The notes: generated from the sequence alone by a model not told the origin. DNA of 64,000 nucleotides from Actinokineospora terrae (GCF_900111175.1 NZ_FOGI01000007.1:372001-436000), one strand, 5' to 3'. Counted from the stretch's first letter, positions 37,776-47,131 are shown. Numbers and translations: made by a program.

Positions 37776-39413
37776 TCAGCGGGCCGCGGGCGTCACCCGG
37801 TCCACCAGGTCCCGCACCGGCACACCGCGCGGCAGCACCCCCAGCACGCCCGACCGCGCTCCCAGCCGCGACGCGACGAAGGCCTCGCCGACCACCGGCG
37901 ACACGCGCAGCAGCAGGCTCGCCTGCAAGCACAGCGCGATCAGCTCGGCCACCCGCCTGGCCCGCTCCGGCGCGGGATCCGCGATCTCCGCGCGCAACTC
38001 CGCCACCGCACCGTCCAAACGCGAGTCAGCCCCGGCGGTCGACGCCAATTCCTGCCACAACGCCTCCACGGTGAGCGGCTCGCGCTGGACCGCCCGCAGG
38101 ACGTCGAGCGCGGTCACGTTGCCCGAGCCCTCCCAGATCGACATCAGCGGTGCCTCGCGGTAGAGCCGCGGCAGACCGGATTCCTCGACGTACCCGTTGC
38201 CGCCCAGGCATTCCAGCGCCTCGGCCACCACGCCGGGCGCCCGCTTGCACACGGTGAACTTCGCCGCGGGCAGGGCGAGGCGCAGCAGCGGGGAGCCGGA
38301 GTCCACGAGGGACGCCAGCCACATCGCCAGCACGGTCGCGCCTTCCGACTCCAGTGCCAGGTCGGCGAGCACCGCCGTCATCGCGGGGTGCTCGCGCAGC
38401 GACGAGCCGAACGCCGTGCGGTGGGCGGCGTGGTGGGCCGCCTCGGTGAGCGCGGCGCGGATGTTCGAGGTGGAGCCGAGGACGCAGTCGAGCCGGGTCA
38501 TCGTGACCATCTCGATGATGGTCCGCACGCCGCGGCCCTCCGCGCCGACCCGCCAGCCGGTCGCGCCGGTGTACTCCAGTTCGGCGGAGGCGTTGGACTT
38601 GTTGCCCAGCTTGTCCTTGAGGCGTTGCAGGCGCAGTGCGTTGCGGGTGCCGTCCGGGAGTACCCTGGGCAGCAGGAAGCAGGTGAGGCCGCCGGGCGCC
38701 TGCGCGAGGGTGAGGAAGAGGTCGTTCATCGGGGCCGAGGTGAACCACTTGTGGCCGACGAGCGCGTACGTCCCGTCCCCCGAAGGTGTTGCTGTGGTGG
38801 AGTTCACGCGGACGTCCGAGCCGCCTTGCTTCTCCGTCATGGACATCCCGGCGAGCAGCCCCGCTTTCGCCGCCGGGGGGCGCATACCGAAGTCGTAAGC
38901 CGAAGAGAGCAACCCGGGTTCGTAGACGGCCGCGAGGCTCGGTTCGTGGCGCAGCGCGGGGATCACCGCGTAGGTCATGGAGATCGGGCAACCGTGACCC
39001 GCTTCCACCTGCGACCACAACGCGAAAGCCGCCGCGCGGCGCAGGTGCGCGTGCTCGCCCGCGTCCGGGGCCCAGGGGGCGGCGTGCAGCCCGTGTGCCA
39101 CAGCGCGTGTCATCAGCCAGTGCCAGGACGGGTGGAACTCGACCTCGTCCACCCGGTTGCCGTACCGGTCGTGGGTGTGGAGCACCGGAGGGTGTTCGTT
39201 GGCCAACCGTCCGTGTTCCCGCGCCTCGGCGGATCCGGACTCCCGCGCGACCGCGGCGAGCGAGTCGAGTACGCCGTCCGACCCGAACGCGCGCACCGCG
39301 CTGACCAGCGCCGGGTCACACGCGAGGGGGTCGAGGCGATGCAGTGGTGGGGTCTGGTTGACCACGAGGTGGGTGCGTTCCAGCGGGCGCGCGGTGAGCT
39401 CGGTGCCGGTCAT
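37776..39413 (-). CDS. Acyl-CoA dehydrogenase family protein, AidB-like
   Basis: 545 aa from ATG 39413, the size of E. coli AidB (DNA-alkylation response flavoprotein). Visible: the AidB-type N-terminal extension (LVVNQTPPLHRLDPLACDPAL), FAD-site AGMSMTEKQGGSDVR, VGHKWFTSAPMNDLFL, RLKDKLGNKSNASAELEY, and C-terminal LECLGGNGYVEESGLPRLYR and MSIWEGSGNV. Known AidB binds DNA and has weak dehydrogenase activity; whether this one does is unknown. Confidence 0.9.
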   Translation of the reverse strand: MTGTELTARPLERTHLVVNQTPPLHRLDPLACDPALVSAVRAFGSDGVLDSLAAVARESGSAEAREHGRLANEHPPVLHTHDRYGNRVDEVEFHPSWHWLMTRAVAHGLHAAPWAPDAGEHAHLRRAAAFALWSQVEAGHGCPISMTYAVIPALRHEPSLAAVYEPGLLSSAYDFGMRPPAAKAGLLAGMSMTEKQGGSDVRVNSTTATPSGDGTYALVGHKWFTSAPMNDLFLTLAQAPGGLTCFLLPRVLPDGTRNALRLQRLKDKLGNKSNASAELEYTGATGWRVGAEGRGVRTIIEMVTMTRLDCVLGSTSNIRAALTEAAHHAAHRTAFGSSLREHPAMTAVLADLALESEGATVLAMWLASLVDSGSPLLRLALPAAKFTVCKRAPGVVAEALECLGGNGYVEESGLPRLYREAPLMSIWEGSGNVTALDVLRAVQREPLTVEALWQELASTAGADSRLDGAVAELRAEIADPAPERARRVAELIALCLQASLLLRVSPVVGEAFVASRLGARSGVLGVLPRGVPVRDLVDRVTPAAR

Positions 39414-39676
39414 TACCGAAGGGTAATCCCGGCGGCGGGGCAACCCGGGGCGGTCCGCTTTACGTCCCTCCTCGGTCAAGAACGCCACAACTCGTACCTC
39501 AGGGTTAACAACGGACGGACGTAAGGGCGGCAGGTGACGACTTCTGGACCCTTTTACCGCGGCTTCGCCTGCCGACGATGACTCTGGGACCGAGATGAGG
39601 CAGGGTAGATGACCGGACACACGAGCACGGGTCTGCGGCGGCAGGCGGAAGCACAACCGAGGGGCGGGGTTTGACG

Positions 39677-40939
39677 GTGAGTTCCAGGACCGGGGGCGGG
39701 AAGGCGGGCAAGCACCGGCAGCAGAGAAAGCGCAGACGGGGCGCGGCCGCGGCGGCAGGCGCGTTGCTGCTCGTCCCCGTCGTCGTCGCGGGCGAGCCGG
39801 TGAACTTCGCCGGTGCCGATGACGCGGGCGGTGTCACGCTGGCCAAGCACGTCGGTGGTGGGCTCTTCGGCCTGACCGACCCCAGCGAGGTGGGCGCGGA
39901 CGGTTCCGCGCCGGAGAACACCGAGCTCGGCAAGCAGATCCTCGCCCTGGCGGGTACGCCGGAGCTGCTCAAGTACACGGCAGGCCCAGCGGTCTCCCCG
40001 CTGCCGGGCGGCCCCAACGGCATCCCGGGCACGATGCTGCAGGCCTACATGCGCGCCGCGCAGACGCTGGCCACCACCACGCCCGGCTGCAAGATCGACT
40101 GGCCGCTGCTGGCCAGCATCGGCCGCATCGAGTCCAACCACGCGCGCGGTGGCCGGGTCGACGCCAGCGGCCGCACCGCGAGCCCGATCCTGGGCCCGGT
40201 GCTCAACGGCGGTGGCTTCGCCGCGATCCGCGACACCGACGGCGGCCGCTACGACGGCGACGCCCGCTGGGACCGCGCGGTCGGCCCGATGCAGTTCATC
40301 CCGTCGACCTGGAAGGGCTACGCCTCCGACGGCAACGGCGACGGCGAGACGGACCCGAACAACATCTACGACGCCACCCTCGGCGCGGGCAAGTACCTGT
40401 GCTCCGGTGGCCTCGACCTGTCGAACCCGCAGCAGCGGGCCACGGCGGTGTTCCGCTACAACCACTCCGACAGCTACGTGCGCACGGTCCTGATCTGGGC
40501 CGACGCCTACGCCAAGGGCGTCACGCCGCTGCCGAGCACCCCGGTGGACCAGGCCGAGCAGCTCGCGCTGCCCGCACCGGTCGAGCCCAGGCCGCAGGGC
40601 GGCAACACCCCGCCGGTCGAGGGTGTGCAGCCGACGCAGAACCCGAGCACCCCGCCGGTGGGCACCACGCAGCCCTCCGGCTCCAGCGACGCCTCCACCA
40701 CGACCACGGAGCCGACCGCGAGCCAGACCACGGCCCCGACCAGCACGCCGACGACCACCACCGACCCGACCAGCAGCACCACGACGCCGACCACCGCGCC
40801 GAGCTGCGTCGAGCCGACCGAGTCGACCACGCCGACCCCGACGCCCACCACGACGCCCGTCCCCGACCCGTGCGCGCCGCTGAGCTCGCCGGTCCAGGCC
40901 ACCGGTGCCGCTGGGTCGACCGTCGTGCCGACCCCGTAA
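39677..40939 (+). CDS. Secreted lytic transglycosylase with Thr/Pro-rich tail
   Basis: 420 aa from GTG 39677; TTG 39671 is the alternative. A basic N-terminus, signal-like segment (GAAAAAGALLLVPVVVAGEP), then the same SLT-type domain as the protein at 32974: ASIGRIESNHARGG with the catalytic Glu, DARWDRAVGPMQFIPSTWKGY, NNIYDATLGAGKYLCSGG. From about residue 290 the tail is Thr/Pro/Ser-rich (TTTTEPTASQTTAPTSTPTT), a probable wall-spanning or glycosylated region. The insertion SDGNGDGETDPNN is a possible calcium loop. Confidence 0.87.
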   Translation: MSSRTGGGKAGKHRQQRKRRRGAAAAAGALLLVPVVVAGEPVNFAGADDAGGVTLAKHVGGGLFGLTDPSEVGADGSAPENTELGKQILALAGTPELLKYTAGPAVSPLPGGPNGIPGTMLQAYMRAAQTLATTTPGCKIDWPLLASIGRIESNHARGGRVDASGRTASPILGPVLNGGGFAAIRDTDGGRYDGDARWDRAVGPMQFIPSTWKGYASDGNGDGETDPNNIYDATLGAGKYLCSGGLDLSNPQQRATAVFRYNHSDSYVRTVLIWADAYAKGVTPLPSTPVDQAEQLALPAPVEPRPQGGNTPPVEGVQPTQNPSTPPVGTTQPSGSSDASTTTTEPTASQTTAPTSTPTTTTDPTSSTTTPTTAPSCVEPTESTTPTPTPTTTPVPDPCAPLSSPVQATGAAGSTVVPTP

Positions 40940-40962
40940 GACCGCGGCGACAACGCCGAACG

Positions 40963-40995
40963 GAACCGCCCCACTCGATTCGAGTGGGGCGGTTC
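40963..40995 (+). terminator. Terminator hairpin after the second transglycosylase
   Basis: A 14-16 bp inverted repeat GAACCGCCCCACTCGA / TCGAGTGGGGCGGTTC, followed by TCG rather than a U-tract; bidirectional in shape. Confidence 0.8.
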
Positions 40996-41189
40996 TCGCA
41001 TTCGGCAATTGACGATCTTGGCTCGCCTGGGCACTACCCTGTGCCACAAGGCAAAGATCTTGTGGGCGGCCCACCAGAATAGTCGCCGACGCGGTGCGCG
41101 GTGGCGCTTTCGCCGATGCCGCAGCCGAAGGACCCGACTTGGTTGACACCGCTCACCGGCTGTGCGCATCCTGGGTGCCGCCAGGGGGT

Positions 41190-41212
41190 GTTTGTTTTTT
41201 TATATATTCCAC
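41190..41212 (+). promoter_or_regulatory. T/A-rich tract upstream of the DpgB-like gene
   Basis: GTTTGTTTTTTTATATATTC interrupts sequence that is otherwise above 65 % GC, about 90 bases before ATG 41299. TATATT could serve as a -10 element; no clear -35 is present. A horizontally acquired scar is another possibility. Confidence 0.35.
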
Positions 41213-41298
41213 ACCGCGCGCCCATCGACTGTCGCTTGTGGACGGTCGAATGGCGCGTGGGCCGGGGTGGGGCCCGGGGGAGCAGTCGAGGGGGAGCG

Positions 41299-41991
41299 AT
41301 GACAGGTCCAGTCCCGAGGTCCACCGACCGCGCGGCCGGTCGACCCGGGGTCGGTGCGCGCGGTGACCGGCCCATGGCCGAGCTGGCGGTCCTGCTCGAG
41401 CGGGCGTGCGCGGCGGCGGAGCGCGACGGCGGGCCGCTGGTGCTGTGGCACCGCGCGACGGCGCGGACGTGGCCGGGCACCGCGGACGTCGCCGACGTCG
41501 CGGCCTGGGAGCGGGTGCTGCGCCGGGTCGAGCGGATCGACGTCCCGGTCGTCGCCGTGGTCGTTGGCGCCTGCTCCGGCCCGGCGCTGGAGACCGCGCT
41601 GGTCGCCGACCACCGCATCGCCGCCGCCGACGCGCGGATCGGGCTGCCGCGGGAGCGGGGCCGGGTCTGGCCGGGCATGGTCCTGCACCGGCTCGCCACC
41701 CACCTCGGCGCGGCCAGGGCCAGGAGCCTCGCCGTGCGCGGCGCCGAGCTGACCGCGGCGCAGGCGCTCCGGGTCGGCCTGGTCGACGAGGTCACCGACG
41801 ACCCGGCGGCCGCGCTGGCCGCGGTCATCGCCGACGCGGGGGCGCTGACCGGCGGGTTCGCCACCCGCAGGGCGCTGCTGCTCGACGCGGCGGGTCGCGA
41901 CTACGCCGCGGCGCTCGCCGCCCACCTCGCCGCGTGCGACGCCGAGCTGTCCGAGGTGGACCGGCCCACCCGCGTGCCCTCCCGGCTCTGA
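41299..41991 (+). CDS. Crotonase-fold protein, DpgB-like
   Basis: 230 aa from ATG 41299 behind GAGGGGGAGCG. A short enoyl-CoA hydratase-type domain: VPVVAVVVGACSGPALETAL (oxyanion-hole region), ADHRIAAADARIGLP, and AAQALRVGLVDEVTDDPAAA. Short N-terminal half and absent GADI-type motif resemble DpgB, the helper protein of dihydroxyphenylglycine biosynthesis, but no dpgA, dpgC or dpgD gene is nearby. Reaction unknown; a degenerate crotonase is equally possible. Confidence 0.6.
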   Translation: MTGPVPRSTDRAAGRPGVGARGDRPMAELAVLLERACAAAERDGGPLVLWHRATARTWPGTADVADVAAWERVLRRVERIDVPVVAVVVGACSGPALETALVADHRIAAADARIGLPRERGRVWPGMVLHRLATHLGAARARSLAVRGAELTAAQALRVGLVDEVTDDPAAALAAVIADAGALTGGFATRRALLLDAAGRDYAAALAAHLAACDAELSEVDRPTRVPSRL

Positions 41992-42255
41992 CCGCCGCCA
42001 CCACCGCGTCGGCCACTTCCTTCACACTGTTGCGGGATGGCAGCGTGACGACTGACAAATGGCAACCGGTAATGAAGCGCCGACCGCGCCACTCGTTATT
42101 GACGGGCTGTGTCGCGCCTTGCCCGTCCCGGTGAATCCGGACCCCACCGGGTGCGATCGGCGCACGTCCGCGCATTCCGACTCGGCAAAGCCCCGAAAGC
42201 GGCGGCACCCGGCCCGGCAGGACACGCCGGAAAACCGGCGCTTAGGCTCGTGCCC

Positions 42256-43227
42256 ATGAGCAGAGTGGCCGCCATCGACTGCGGCACGAACTCGATCCGC
42301 CTGCTGGTGGCCGAGGTGGCCACCGGGCACGACGGTTCGGCCGCCCTGCGCGACCTGCACCGGGAGATGCGGGTGGTGCGGCTCGGCCAGGGCGTCGACG
42401 CCACCGGCCTGCTCGCCCCCGAGGCCATCGCCAGGACCAAGTCCGCGCTGGTGGACTACGTCGGCGTGCTGCGCGGCAAGGGCGTCGAGCGGGTGCGCAT
42501 GGTGGCCACCTCGGCCACCAGGGACGCGGCCAACCGCGCCGAGTTCTTCGCCATGACCAGCGAGGTCCTCGGGGTCGAGGCCGAGGTCATCAGCGGTGCC
42601 GAGGAGGCGCGGCTGTCCTTCCTCGGCGCGGTGGGCGACCTCGACCCCGACGACGGGCCGTTCCTGGTCGCCGACGTCGGCGGCGGGTCGACCGAGCTGG
42701 TCCTGGGCAGCTGGGACGGCGTCGAGGCGCGCTTCGACGGCTCCCACTCCGCCGACGTGGGCTGCGTGCGGCTCACCGAGCGGGCGCTGCGCTCCGACCC
42801 GCCGACCGCGGCCGAGGTGGCCGAGGCCGACGCGGTGGCCACCCGGCTGCTCGATGAGGCGTTCGCGCAGGTCCCGGTGGCCTCGGCGCGCACGTTCGTC
42901 GGCGTCGCGGGCACCGTCACCACCATGGCCGCGATCTCGCTCGGGCTGCCCGCTTACGACCCGGACCTGATCCACCTGAGCCGGATCCCGTTCGCCGGGA
43001 TCGAGTCGATCACCGCCCGTCTGCTCACCGCCGGTCACCACGAACGCGCCGCCATCGGGGCCATGCACCCCGGTCGGGTGGACGTGATCGGTGGTGGCGC
43101 GGTGGTGGTCCGGGCCCTGGCCAGGCGCGTCGCGCTGGAGACGGAGATCACAAGCCTTCTGGTGAGCGAACACGACATTCTGGACGGCATCGCGCTGTCG
43201 GTCGCGAAGGCCGCGGGCCATCAGTGA
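42256..43227 (+). CDS. Ppx/GppA exopolyphosphatase family protein (Rv1026-like)
   Basis: 323 aa from ATG 42256; upstream in-frame sequence is intergenic. Actin-like ATPase fold: AAIDCGTNSIRLLVAEV (phosphate loop 1), RLGQGVDATGLL, ATSATRDAANRAEFF, ISGAEEARLSFLGAV, ADVGGGSTELVLG (phosphate loop 2) and GVAGTVTTMAAISL. Hydrolyses polyphosphate or pppGpp in studied members. This is the last gene that follows the M. tuberculosis order. Confidence 0.93.
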   Translation: MSRVAAIDCGTNSIRLLVAEVATGHDGSAALRDLHREMRVVRLGQGVDATGLLAPEAIARTKSALVDYVGVLRGKGVERVRMVATSATRDAANRAEFFAMTSEVLGVEAEVISGAEEARLSFLGAVGDLDPDDGPFLVADVGGGSTELVLGSWDGVEARFDGSHSADVGCVRLTERALRSDPPTAAEVAEADAVATRLLDEAFAQVPVASARTFVGVAGTVTTMAAISLGLPAYDPDLIHLSRIPFAGIESITARLLTAGHHERAAIGAMHPGRVDVIGGGAVVVRALARRVALETEITSLLVSEHDILDGIALSVAKAAGHQ

Positions 43228-43505
43228 ACCGCATCAGTTCTTTGGATAGCCGTCATAACATTGCCCTGACACAGAATCGCCAACGACAAACTGTTCGGTT
43301 AGCGGTCACTCTCCGAAGAGGCCATCCCCCAAACGGATGAACTCGCGCTGATTGTGACTCGTTTGTGACGCTGTCGATCGCCTGCTGACTCACCCCTCCG
43401 GTTAACTTCCACTCACTTTCGGAGCGGGCGGTTCCGCTCCGCGATCGACGACTGCCGTTGGGCGTACCAAGCCTGAGCACGTCGAACTAGCCTGGGAGGA
43501 GACCC
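43228..43505. promoter_or_regulatory. Promoter region of the dipeptide transporter operon
   Basis: This 278-base gap is distinctly AT-richer than its surroundings. It contains TTGTGACTCGTTTGTGACG (two TTGTGAC elements 11 bases apart, about 43353-43371), AT-rich candidates TAACATTG and GTTAAC, and the ribosome-binding site CTGGGAGGAG just before ATG 43506. Confidence 0.45.
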
Positions 43506-45176
43506 ATGCGCAAACCACGCTGGATAGCGGCATCGGTGATGCCGCTTGCACTCGCGCTCACGATCGCGGGGTGTGGCGGTGGCAGCGAGGACACCGGCAG
43601 CGGCGGCACCACCGGTGGCAACACCGGGGCCGCTGACGCCGATGGCGCGCTGTCGGCCTTCGGTACCGAGCCGGAGAACCCGCTCGTGCCCGGTAACACC
43701 ACCGAGAGCGGCGGCAGCAAGGTCATCCGCGCCCTGTTCGTCGGTCTGACCAGGTACGACCCGGTCACGGGCGAGTCGAAGAACGCGGTGGCCAAGGAGA
43801 TCGCGACGACCGACTCCAAGACCTACAAGATCACGCTGAACTCGGGCTGGAAGTTCCACGACGGCACCCCGGTGAAGGCCAAGAACTTCGTCGACGCCTG
43901 GAACTACACCGCCTACAGCCCCAACGGGCAGCAGGGCGCGAGCTTCTTCGAGCAGGTCCAGGGCTACAAGGACGTGCACACCGAGGACCCCGACGGCACC
44001 GCGGGCCCGCAGAAGGCCCCCGAGCCCACCGCGAAGGAGATGTCCGGCCTCAAGGTCGTCGACGACTCCACCTTCGAGGTCAACCTGAACGCCCCGTTCG
44101 CGGTCTTCCCGCTGAAGCTGGGCTACAACCCGTTCTTCCCGCTGCCGGACTCGTTCTTCGCCGACCAGAAGGCCTTCGAGGCCAAGCCGATCGGCAACGG
44201 GCCGTTCAAGTTCGTCTCGCGCAAGCCCAACGCCGAGATCGTGCTGACCCGCAACGACGACTACGCCGGTGACGACAAGGCGAAGTTCAAGGACCTCACG
44301 TTCAAGATCTTCGAGTCGAACGAGGCCGCCTACACCGCCATCGTCGGCGGTGACCTGGACTTCCTCGACACCATCCCGCCGACCGGCATCGCCGGTGGCA
44401 AGTACAAGCAGGACCTCGAGGGCCGCAACGGGTCGACCCCCTACATGGGCAACCAGACCCTGACCTTCCCGTACTACGACCCGACCTACACCAACGCCGA
44501 CCTGCGCAAGGCGCTGTCGCTGGCGATCAACCGCCAGGAGATCGTCGACAAGATCTTCGACGGCACCCGCATCCCGGCCGACGGCTGGGTCAACCCGGCT
44601 GTCCCCGGCTACGCCAAGGGCCAGTGCGGCGACCTGTGCACCTACAACCCGGAGAAGGCCAAGGAGTACCTGGCCAAGTCCGGCTTCAAGGGCACCGTCA
44701 AGCTCTCGACCAACGCTGACGGCGGTCACAAGGACTGGATGACCGCGACCTGCAACAGCATCAAGAACGCGCTGGGCATCGAGTGCCTCTACGAGCCCAT
44801 CCCGACCTTCGCCGAGACCCGTCAGAAGATCAACGCGCGCCAGATGAACGCGATCTTCCGCACCGGCTGGATCGCGGACTACCCGTCGATCGAGAACTTC
44901 CTGAACCAGCTGTACCGCACCGGCGCGTCCTCGAACGACGGTGAGTACACCAGCCCCAAGCTCGACGCGATCCTGGCCAAGGCGGACTCCGCCCCCAGCG
45001 TCGACGAGGCGAACAAGCTGTACCAGGAGGGTGAGCGCGTGCTGGCCGAGGACTTCCCGGTCATCCCGCTGTGGAACCAGACCGCCCAGTACGGCTGGTC
45101 CGAGCGGCTCGACAACGCCCGCCTCAGCTCGCTGCGTGAACTCGACCTGACCAGCGTGACGGTCAAGAAGAAGTAG
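43506..45176 (+). CDS. dppA: Peptide/oligopeptide ABC transporter substrate-binding lipoprotein
   Basis: 556 aa, start ATG 43506. Lipobox TIAGC at about residue 23, a Gly/Thr linker, then a cluster C binding protein (SBP_bac_5): GWKFHDGTPVKAKNFVDAW, YNPFFPLPDS, IGNGPFKFVSRK, ADLRKALSLAINRQEIVDKIF, IPLWNQTAQYGW. It captures peptides outside the membrane and delivers them to the permeases encoded downstream. A strong hairpin separates it from dppB. Substrate specificity cannot be read from sequence. Confidence 0.92.
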   Translation: MRKPRWIAASVMPLALALTIAGCGGGSEDTGSGGTTGGNTGAADADGALSAFGTEPENPLVPGNTTESGGSKVIRALFVGLTRYDPVTGESKNAVAKEIATTDSKTYKITLNSGWKFHDGTPVKAKNFVDAWNYTAYSPNGQQGASFFEQVQGYKDVHTEDPDGTAGPQKAPEPTAKEMSGLKVVDDSTFEVNLNAPFAVFPLKLGYNPFFPLPDSFFADQKAFEAKPIGNGPFKFVSRKPNAEIVLTRNDDYAGDDKAKFKDLTFKIFESNEAAYTAIVGGDLDFLDTIPPTGIAGGKYKQDLEGRNGSTPYMGNQTLTFPYYDPTYTNADLRKALSLAINRQEIVDKIFDGTRIPADGWVNPAVPGYAKGQCGDLCTYNPEKAKEYLAKSGFKGTVKLSTNADGGHKDWMTATCNSIKNALGIECLYEPIPTFAETRQKINARQMNAIFRTGWIADYPSIENFLNQLYRTGASSNDGEYTSPKLDAILAKADSAPSVDEANKLYQEGERVLAEDFPVIPLWNQTAQYGWSERLDNARLSSLRELDLTSVTVKKK

Positions 45177-45190
45177 TTCACACCAGTTCC

Positions 45191-45235
45191 ACTCCGGGCC
45201 GGGGGTGCGGCGATCCCGCGCCCCCGGCCCGGAGT
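45191..45235 (+). terminator. Long GC hairpin between dppA and dppB
   Basis: A 20-bp stem ACTCCGGGCCGGGGGTGCGG pairs with the CCGCGCCCCCGGCCCGGAGT arm (one G-U), loop CGATC, no U-tract. Probably an mRNA-stability or partial-termination element that raises dppA over the permease genes. Confidence 0.75.
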
Positions 45236-45251
45236 CAGGTTGGGAGAGACA

Positions 45252-46181
45252 ATGGGACGCTACGTCCTCCGACGACTACTACAGCTGATCCCGGTGTTCA
45301 TCGGGACCACCTTCCTGATCTACTGGCTGGTCTGGAGCCTTCCCGGCGACGCGTTCGCGGGCAAGTGCGGCGACCGCCCCTGCCCGGACGCCTACGTCCA
45401 GGCCATGATGGACAAGTTCAACCTCGGCGACCCGCTGATCGTGCAGTACGGCAAGTACATGCTCAACGTGCTGCAGGGCAACTTCGGCGAGACCTTCCGC
45501 GGGCTCGACGTGGGTGAACTCATCGGTGAGGCCTACCCGAACACGATCCGCCTCGCGCTCGTCGCGCTGGCGATCGAGGCCGTCATCGGACTGGCCGCCG
45601 GTGTCCTGACCGGCCTGCGCGGCCGCGGCTTCCTGGACAACCTCGTGCTGGTGTCCACCCTGTTCCTCATCTCGCTGCCGGTGTTCGTCACCGGCTTCGT
45701 CCTGCAGATCACCCTCGGGTTCGAGCTCAAGTGGATCAAGACCACGGTCTCCGCCTCACCAGCGCCGTGGGAGCACCTCATCGTCCCCGGGTTCGTCCTC
45801 GGCAGCCTGTCCATGGCCTACGTGACCAGGTTGACCAGGACGTCCATCGCGGAGAACAAGCGCGCGGACTACGTCAGGACCGCGACCGCCAAGGGACTGC
45901 GCCAGCGGCGCGTCGTCGGCGTGCACCTGCTGCGCAACTCCGCCATCCCCGTGGTGACGTTCCTCGGTACCGACCTCGGCGCCCTCATGGGCGGGGCCAT
46001 CGTCACCGAGGGCATCTTCGACATCAAGGGCATCGGCAGTCTCGTCTACGACGGCATCATCGGCAAGGAAGGGGTAACGGTCACCGGCGTCGTCACGCTG
46101 CTGGTGATGGTCTACCTGTTGTCGAACCTGCTGGTGGACCTGCTCTACGCCGTCCTCGACCCAAGGATCCGCTATGACTGA
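45252..46181 (+). CDS. dppB: Peptide ABC transporter permease
   Basis: 309 aa from ATG 45252 (GGGAGAG upstream). N-terminal MGRYVLRRLLQLIPVFIGTTF typical of DppB/OppB, about six membrane segments, and the ATPase-coupling EAA loop (ADYVRTATAKGLRQRRVVGVH). Its end overlaps dppC by 8 bases. Confidence 0.95.
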   Translation: MGRYVLRRLLQLIPVFIGTTFLIYWLVWSLPGDAFAGKCGDRPCPDAYVQAMMDKFNLGDPLIVQYGKYMLNVLQGNFGETFRGLDVGELIGEAYPNTIRLALVALAIEAVIGLAAGVLTGLRGRGFLDNLVLVSTLFLISLPVFVTGFVLQITLGFELKWIKTTVSASPAPWEHLIVPGFVLGSLSMAYVTRLTRTSIAENKRADYVRTATAKGLRQRRVVGVHLLRNSAIPVVTFLGTDLGALMGGAIVTEGIFDIKGIGSLVYDGIIGKEGVTVTGVVTLLVMVYLLSNLLVDLLYAVLDPRIRYD

Positions 46182-47127
46182 CCCGAGCACCGCGAGCGCG
46201 GTGACGACCGCCCCAGAGGAGTTCGTCACCGCGGCCGAGCACGCCGAGGTCAAGGGCAACAAGCCCCGCAGCCTCGCCTCCGACGCCTGGCACGACCTGC
46301 GCAGGCGACCCCTGTTCATCGTCTCCGCCGCGCTGATCCTGCTCGTGCTGCTCATGGCGTTCTGGCCGAGCCTGTTCACCTCGGTGGACCCGAACTACGC
46401 CGAACTGGGCAAGAGCCGCGAGGGACCCTCGGCGGCCGCCTGGTTCGGCTACGACAACCAGGGCTATGACCTGTTCTCCCGCACGATCTACGGGAGCCGG
46501 GCCTCGATCATCGTCGGTGTGGCGGCCACCCTGCTCACCGTCCTGATCGGATCGACCTTCGGCCTGCTCGCCGGGTACTACGGCGGCTGGCTCGACGGGC
46601 TCATGTCGCGCATCGCCGACGTCTTCTTCGGCCTGCCGTTCGTCCTGGGCGCCATCGTCATCCTGTCCAGCTTCCGCGCCAGCGGCGACACCAGCGCGAC
46701 CCAGATCATCCTGCTGGTCGTGCTGTCCATCTCGATCCTGTCCTGGCCGGTGTGCATGCGCATCATGCGGTCGGCGGCCATCGCCGCCAAGCAGCAGGAC
46801 TACGTCAAGGCCGCCCGCGCGCTCGGCGCCAGCACGTCGCGGATCATCCTGCGGCACATGCTGCCCAACGCGGTCGCCCCGGTGCTGGTCTACGCGACCA
46901 TCGCACTCGGCGCGTTCATCGGGGCCGAGGCCACGCTGTCGTTCCTCGGCATCGGGCTGCGCGCGCCGGTCGTGTCCTGGGGCGTGATGATCTCGGACTC
47001 GCGCGACGTGATCCGGGTGGCTCCGCACAGCCTGCTGTTCCCCGCTGCGTTCCTGACCGCGACCGTGCTCGCCTTCGTGATGCTCGGCGACGCCGTGCGC
47101 GAAGCGCTGGACCCCAAGGCGAGGTAG
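46174..47127 (+). CDS. dppC: Peptide ABC transporter permease
   Basis: 317 aa from ATG 46174. Cytosolic N-terminus (SLASDAWHDLRRRPLFIVSA) as in DppC/OppC, about six membrane segments, and the EAA loop (QQDYVKAARALGASTSRIIL). DppB and DppC form the channel pair. Confidence 0.95.
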   Translation: MTDPSTASAVTTAPEEFVTAAEHAEVKGNKPRSLASDAWHDLRRRPLFIVSAALILLVLLMAFWPSLFTSVDPNYAELGKSREGPSAAAWFGYDNQGYDLFSRTIYGSRASIIVGVAATLLTVLIGSTFGLLAGYYGGWLDGLMSRIADVFFGLPFVLGAIVILSSFRASGDTSATQIILLVVLSISILSWPVCMRIMRSAAIAAKQQDYVKAARALGASTSRIILRHMLPNAVAPVLVYATIALGAFIGAEATLSFLGIGLRAPVVSWGVMISDSRDVIRVAPHSLLFPAAFLTATVLAFVMLGDAVREALDPKAR

Positions 47128-47131
47128 CGCC

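Larger units (their letters stand above)
40940..41298. other. Intergenic region with terminator and AT-rich tract
   Basis: No gene is seen in these 359 bases. They hold a terminator hairpin (40963-40995), a TTGACG hexamer at about 41008, and a T/A-rich run at 41190-41210. Confidence 0.55.

Noticed and set aside
41101..41298. In-frame upstream extension of the DpgB-like protein
   Set aside because: It passes through the T/A-rich tract and lacks a ribosome-binding site, whereas ATG 41299 has a strong one.
43228..43505. CRP-like operator from the paired TTGTGAC elements
   Set aside because: The elements are direct, not inverted, and lack the TCACA half; kept only as a note in the promoter entry.
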